Origin: Streptomyces sp. QL37 | Lineage (GTDB): Bacteria > Actinomycetota > Actinomycetes > Streptomycetales > Streptomycetaceae | Length of the DNA: 64,000 nt | Reading direction: 5' to 3' | Assembly (NCBI RefSeq): GCF_002941025.1 | Contig: NZ_PTJS01000001.1 | Coordinates: forward strand, 1,178,001-1,242,000 | In this document: piece by piece, positions 60,174-64,000 of the stretch | Layout of the letters: each line of letters begins with the position of its first letter | How positions within the stretch are numbered: the stretch's first letter is position 1 | Notes under the pieces: model-generated | What the model saw: only the letters and a program-made list of their open reading frames with translations | Told to the model about the DNA's origin: nothing | Databases searched by the model: none | Program-made: the position numbers and the translations under genes

Positions 60174-61022
60174 TCATCCGCCGAACGGCGTCCCCGGCAT
60201 CCCCTGCCCGATGTCCGGCAGCACGAGCAGGGAGCCCGACAGCGGGTGCGGGGAGTCCAGGCCCGTCCGGGCGGTGGACACGTACAGGTCGCGGAGGCCG
60301 GGCCCGCCGAACGCGCAGGCCGTGGGCCGGCGGACCGGCAGGTCCACGACCCGGTCCACCCGGCCGTCGGGGGTGTGGCGCCGGATCGCCGCGCCGTCCC
60401 AGAAGGCGGTCCACACACAGCCGTCGGCGTCCACCGTCAGCCCGTCGGGCCATCCGGCGCCCGGCTCGGCCTCGGCGAAGGGACGACGGTTTAGGACGCG
60501 CTCCCCGTCCACGTCGAAGACGTCGATGCGCCGGGTGGTGGTGTCGATGTAGTACATGAGCCGGCCGTCGGGGCTCCATCCGGTGCCGTTGCTGACGGTC
60601 ACCGAGTCCAGGACGCGGCTCACCGTGCCGTCCGGGGCGATCCGGGACAGGGTGCCGCCCCCCTCCGCCTCGTCGTAGCGCATGGTGCCCGCCCAGAGCG
60701 CGCCGTCCGGTGCCACGGCCGCGTCGTTGCCCCGCCGTCCGGGGACGGGGTCGTGAACCAGCCAGGAGAAGGCACCCGCCGCGTCGTAGAGTCCCGCTCC
60801 GTCCCGCAGGACGACCACGAGGCCGCCGTCCGCCCGGGGTTTCGCCGCCCCGACGTGCTGGCCGGTGGCCATGACCGTACGGCGGCCGGTCGACGGGTCG
60901 TAGGTGTGGACGCGGGCCGAGAGGATGTCGACCCAGATCAGCCGCCCGGTGGCCGGGTCCCAGGTCGGGCCTTCACCCAGCTCGGCCTGCTCACGCACGG
61001 CCACCTCCAGGACCGGCCTCAT
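60174..61022 (-). CDS. SMP-30/gluconolactonase-family protein
   Basis: 282 aa six-bladed propeller. Metal-binding residues: Glu in ELGEGPTWD (about 17), Asn in GRRGNDAAVAPDG (about 97), Asn in SNGTGWSPDG (about 147) and Asp in GWPDGLTVDADG (about 198). The family opens sugar lactones (gluconolactonase, L-arabinolactonase and others). The start overlaps the stop of the IclR gene (ATGA), so the regulator and enzyme are coupled; this suggests an inducible sugar-acid pathway whose other genes are outside this window. Confidence 0.9.
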   Translation of the reverse strand: MRPVLEVAVREQAELGEGPTWDPATGRLIWVDILSARVHTYDPSTGRRTVMATGQHVGAAKPRADGGLVVVLRDGAGLYDAAGAFSWLVHDPVPGRRGNDAAVAPDGALWAGTMRYDEAEGGGTLSRIAPDGTVSRVLDSVTVSNGTGWSPDGRLMYYIDTTTRRIDVFDVDGERVLNRRPFAEAEPGAGWPDGLTVDADGCVWTAFWDGAAIRRHTPDGRVDRVVDLPVRRPTACAFGGPGLRDLYVSTARTGLDSPHPLSGSLLVLPDIGQGMPGTPFGG

Positions 61023-61792
61023 ATCTGCGGCCGGTGGTGTCCGAGCCGGCCGGACAGCGCGTCGGCACCCCCCGCCGCGAGCTGCGCGAGTTCCGCCTCG
61101 CGCTCCTCGCTCCAGCGGATCATCGGCACCGAGATGGAGAGCGCGGCCACGACACGCCCGGAGCGGTCCCGGACGGGCGCTGCCACACAGCTCACATCCG
61201 GGTTCGACTCCCGGTGCTCCACCGCTATGCCCCGCTTGCGGACGACGGCGAGGGCCTCCCGCAGCTCCGTGGCGTCGGTGAGGCTGTTGTCGGTCATGGC
61301 GATGAGCTCGCGTCCGTCGAGCCGGGCGTCGAGCTCCGCCTCCGGGAGCGCCGCGAGCAGCAGCTTGCCGACGGAGGTGCAGTGTGCGGGCAGCTTCCGG
61401 CCCGCGGCCGAGACCATCCGGACGGCGTGGGTGGAGTCCACCTTGGCGATGTAGATGACCTCGGTGTCCTCCAGGATCGCCACGTGTACCGTCTCGCCAC
61501 AGGTCTCGGCGACCTCGCGGGCCACCTGCTGGCCCTCGGCCGCGAGGTCGAGCTGCTCGGCGTAGCGGCTGCCCAGCTGGTACGTACGCACGCCCAGCCG
61601 GTAGCGGCCCGGCTGCTCCGGGACGGTGACCAGGTAGGAGCGCGCGGCGAGCGTGGTGAGGAGTTCGTGCACGGTGGTCCGTGGCAGTTGGAGCTTGCGG
61701 GTGACCTCGGGGGCCGAGAGGGTCCCCTCGCCCTGGAGGAAGAGCTCGAGAACATCCAGCGCCCTGGTCACCGCAGGGACGAGTCGCCCCAT
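61019..61792 (-). CDS. IclR-family transcriptional regulator
   Basis: 257 aa. N-terminal winged HTH (VTRALDVLELFLQGEGTLSAPEVTRKLQLPRTTVHELLTTL) and C-terminal IclR effector domain (LGVRTYQLGSRYAEQLDL, HCTSVGKLLLAALPEAELDARL, VAAPVRDRSGRVVAALSISVP). ATG at 61792; a GTG at 61840 in frame would read through a palindrome and is less likely. It forms an operon with the SMP-30 gene and probably binds the 17-bp palindrome 27 bp upstream of its start. Confidence 0.92.
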   Translation of the reverse strand: MGRLVPAVTRALDVLELFLQGEGTLSAPEVTRKLQLPRTTVHELLTTLAARSYLVTVPEQPGRYRLGVRTYQLGSRYAEQLDLAAEGQQVAREVAETCGETVHVAILEDTEVIYIAKVDSTHAVRMVSAAGRKLPAHCTSVGKLLLAALPEAELDARLDGRELIAMTDNSLTDATELREALAVVRKRGIAVEHRESNPDVSCVAAPVRDRSGRVVAALSISVPMIRWSEEREAELAQLAAGGADALSGRLGHHRPQI

Positions 61793-61818
61793 GATCGCCC
61801 GCCAATCTCGTTCGACAC

Positions 61819-61835
61819 TCCGGTCAATGACCGGA
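61819..61835. promoter_or_regulatory. 17-bp palindrome, putative IclR operator
   Basis: TCCGGTCAATGACCGGA: two perfect 7-bp arms around a 3-bp centre, located 27-43 bp before the IclR start. Likely autoregulatory site. Confidence 0.55.
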
Positions 61836-62007
61836 ATCACGAACGCAGGCTAGCGGCAGTGAACTTCTCCGGGCAATGTCCGGGGCTCGACGGAGCGGGC
61901 GGGACGGGGGCGATTCCACGCATCTCGCCCGATTCCGTCGAGATCGGAGGGAGCCCGCTGTGCGCGCCTCCTGGTTCACCGCCCGGTCGCAGGGTATTCG
62001 CTGTCCC

Positions 62008-63504
62008 ATGTCGACAACGAGCAGCTTCTCCTCCCCCGGTCGCTGGCGGGCCTGGTTCCATCAGCGAGATCTCACCGCGTTCCAGCGCGTGGCCGAAAGA
62101 CACTGGCCCGGCGCCGAGCCGGTCCTGCCACGGCTGAGCCGCAGCGCCAACCACGGGCTGCTGTGGTTCGGGGCCGCCGCGGGCATGGCGGCGCTGGGCT
62201 CCAGCGCGCGGTCCCGCAGGGCGGCGCTGCGCGGGGTCGCCTCGCTGGCCGTCGCCTCGGCCGCCATCAACACCGTGGGCAAGGGAGCGGTGCGCAGGGA
62301 GCGCCCGATAGTGGATCTGGTTCCGGTGATGAGGCAGCTGAAGCGGCAGCCGTTCACCACGTCCTTCCCGTCGGGGCACGCCGCGTCCGCGGCGGCTTTC
62401 GCGACCGGCGTCGCCATGGAGTCGAAGGGCTGGGGCGCGGTCGTCGCCCCGGTGGCGGCGGCCGTGGCGGCCTCCCGCGTCTACACCGGGGTCCACTATC
62501 CGAGTGATGTGCTGGCCGGTGCGGCGCTCGGCATAGGGGCCGCGTTCGCACTGCGGGGCGTCGTACCGACCCGTGGACAGCTCCCGGCCCCGGGCCGCCC
62601 GCCGGCCGAGGCCCCCGCGCTGCCGTCGGGCCAGGGCCTCGTGGTGGTCGTCAACCGGGAGTCCGGCTCCGCGACCGCCGCCGCGACGATGATCCGCGAC
62701 GCGCTGCCGCTCGCGGAGACGGTGGAGTGCGCGCCCGCCGATCTGCCGGGGTGCCTGGAGAAGGCGGCGGGGCAGGGCAAGGCCCTGGGTGTCTGCGGAG
62801 GCGACGGTACGGTCAACATGGCGGCCGCCGTCGCGGCGACCCACGGCCTGCCGCTCGCCGTGTTCCCCGGCGGGACTCTCAACCACTTCGCGTACGACCT
62901 CGGCATCGAGACCGTGCAGGACACGGTGACGGCGCTCACCGGGGGCGACGCGGTCCGGGTCGACCTGGGCCGCTTCAGGCCCGGGCCTCAGGGGCCGGGC
63001 GGGGCGCACGGCTACTTCCTCAACGCCTTCAGCCTGGGCGTGTACCCGGAGCTCGTACGGACCCGGGAACACTGGGCCCCCCGGATCGGCGGCTGGCCCG
63101 CCGGGGTGCTCGCGGCCTTCGAGGCGCTGCGCGGATCGCGCCCGCTGACGGCGGAACTCCAGGGGAAGCGGCGGCCGTTGTGGCTGCTCTTCGTGGGCAA
63201 CGGGCTGTTCCAGCGGGTGGGCCCGGCACCGGGCCGCCGCCACAATCTGGCGGACGGACTGCTGGACGTACGCGTGGTGCACGGCGGCCGCACCCCCGGA
63301 CTCCGACTGCTCGCCGCAGCGATCGCCGGACCGCTCAGCCGGTCACCCGTCCACGCGGCGGTACGGCGCCGCAAGGTGCGGCTCGCCGGTCTCACGCCGG
63401 GGACTCCCTACGCGTACGACGGCGAAGTGGCCCACTCCGGCACGGAGTTGCTGATCGACAAGCTGCCCGAGGCGCTGACGGTGTACTGCCCGATGCCGGT
63501 GTAG
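62008..63504 (+). CDS. PAP2 phosphatase - diacylglycerol/lipid kinase fusion
   Basis: 498 aa. Residues about 1-200: membrane PAP2 phosphatase with KGAVRRERP (motif 1), SFPSGHAAS (motif 2) and SRVYTGVHYPSDVLAG (motif 3), all catalytic residues present. Residues about 210-498: diacylglycerol-kinase catalytic domain with VVVVNRESGSA, GVCGGDGTVNMAA and FPGGTLNHFAYDL, and a C-terminal lobe ending YDGEVAHS. The fusion combines lipid-phosphate removal and lipid phosphorylation. ATG at 62008 gives a short N-terminus before the first hydrophobic segment; no strong ribosome site is seen. Confidence 0.9.
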   Translation: MSTTSSFSSPGRWRAWFHQRDLTAFQRVAERHWPGAEPVLPRLSRSANHGLLWFGAAAGMAALGSSARSRRAALRGVASLAVASAAINTVGKGAVRRERPIVDLVPVMRQLKRQPFTTSFPSGHAASAAAFATGVAMESKGWGAVVAPVAAAVAASRVYTGVHYPSDVLAGAALGIGAAFALRGVVPTRGQLPAPGRPPAEAPALPSGQGLVVVVNRESGSATAAATMIRDALPLAETVECAPADLPGCLEKAAGQGKALGVCGGDGTVNMAAAVAATHGLPLAVFPGGTLNHFAYDLGIETVQDTVTALTGGDAVRVDLGRFRPGPQGPGGAHGYFLNAFSLGVYPELVRTREHWAPRIGGWPAGVLAAFEALRGSRPLTAELQGKRRPLWLLFVGNGLFQRVGPAPGRRHNLADGLLDVRVVHGGRTPGLRLLAAAIAGPLSRSPVHAAVRRRKVRLAGLTPGTPYAYDGEVAHSGTELLIDKLPEALTVYCPMPV

Positions 63505-63602
63505 TCAGACCACATCATGAGACACCTATCTCAGGATGCGACATCGCGGCGTACCGTCGACCCCATCGCCTGCGACTGAGGTCCGAGAGAGGACGTACGG
63601 CC

Positions 63603-64000
63603 ATGCCGAAGGAAACCGCCGTCTACACACACGGCCACCACGAGTCGGTGCTGCGCTCGCACCAATGGCGCACCGCCGCCAATTCGGCGGCCTACCTGAT
63701 CGGCGAACTCCGCCCGGGTCAGGCGGTCCTGGACGTGGGCTGCGGGCCGGGCACCATCACCGCGGACATCGCGTCTCTGGTGGCGCCCGGCCGGGTGACG
63801 GCGGTCGACACCAGCGGCGACGTGCTGGAGCGCGCGGCACGGAACGCCGCCGAACGCGGCGTGGAGAACATCGAGTTCACCACGGCGGATGTCCACGCCC
63901 TGGACTTCCCCGACGACTCCTTCGACGTGGTCCACGCCCATCAGGTGCTCCAGCACGTCACCGATCCGGTGCGGGCGCTGAGCGAGATGCGGCGGGTCTG
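63603..64000 (+). CDS. class I SAM-dependent methyltransferase (UbiE-like), C-terminus outside window
   Basis: The first 132 residues are present. Motif I VLDVGCGPGTITADI (about 42-56), acidic VDTSGDVLERAARNA, DVHALDFPDDSFDVVHAHQVLQHVTDPVRAL typical of the Methyltransf_11/25 group. The gene runs off the right edge. 98-bp gap from the preceding gene. Substrate unknown. Confidence 0.88.
   Translation, partial: MPKETAVYTHGHHESVLRSHQWRTAANSAAYLIGELRPGQAVLDVGCGPGTITADIASLVAPGRVTAVDTSGDVLERAARNAAERGVENIEFTTADVHALDFPDDSFDVVHAHQVLQHVTDPVRALSEMRRV

Overview
The window is high-GC actinobacterial DNA and almost certainly comes from a Streptomyces. Evidence for this is the strong third-position G/C bias, with long antisense shadow frames opposite nearly every gene. 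Genus-typical gene sets are also present: a fused SecDF beside a short MreB-like protein, MsiK-style sugar importers without their own ATPase, DUF6204 and DUF1996 proteins, and GTGA/ATGA start-stop overlaps. No rRNA, tRNA, CRISPR array, transposase or integrase was seen.

Layout. (1) 1-1912, minus strand: a UbiA-type prenyltransferase (cut by the window edge) coupled to a myo-inositol-phosphate-synthase homologue. (2) 2007-13461, minus strand: a sugar locus. A ROK regulator is followed by a ribose-type ABC importer (ATPase, permease, lipoprotein), a Gfo/Idh/MocA oxidoreductase, a sugar isomerase/epimerase and a secreted 1235-residue protein joining sorbosone-dehydrogenase, PKD, CBM6-like, ThuA and DUF1080 modules. 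The set suggests 3-keto-sugar chemistry. (3) 13711-22884: a FadR-type GntR regulator and a FabH-like ketosynthase face a ketopantoate-reductase homologue and an NAD-linked molybdenum formate dehydrogenase operon. Its alpha chain is split in two and permuted: the catalytic part is first in the operon and the Fe-S part is last, followed by fdhD. (4) 23080-28660: lipoprotein, SBF-like transporter with divergent LysR, acyl-CoA ligase, aldo/keto reductase. (5) 30038-41112: a probable N-glycan utilisation locus, with GH38 alpha-mannosidase, secreted GH85 endo-beta-N-acetylglucosaminidase, GH5 beta-mannosidase-like enzyme, ABC importer and divergent LacI regulator with tandem operators. (6) 41308-50743: small metabolic and membrane genes, SecDF, an MreB-like protein and an NAD-dependent DNA ligase. 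(7) 50982-64000: DUF1996 and DUF305 secreted proteins with a LacI regulator, a membrane phosphatase with a repeat tail, two metallo-beta-lactamase-fold hydrolases, a DedA protein, an aminotransferase-fold protein lacking the usual lysine, an IclR/SMP-30 pair, a PAP2-diacylglycerol-kinase fusion and a methyltransferase cut by the window end.

Two places (18722-20085 and 28765-30245) share an abnormal forward-inverted-forward triplication at perfect or near-perfect identity. The first breaks the diaphorase genes of the formate dehydrogenase. The second scatters pieces of the DUF6204 gene and the alpha-mannosidase 3' end. They are either recent template-switch rearrangements or assembly/amplification artefacts, and must be settled before the genes there are trusted.
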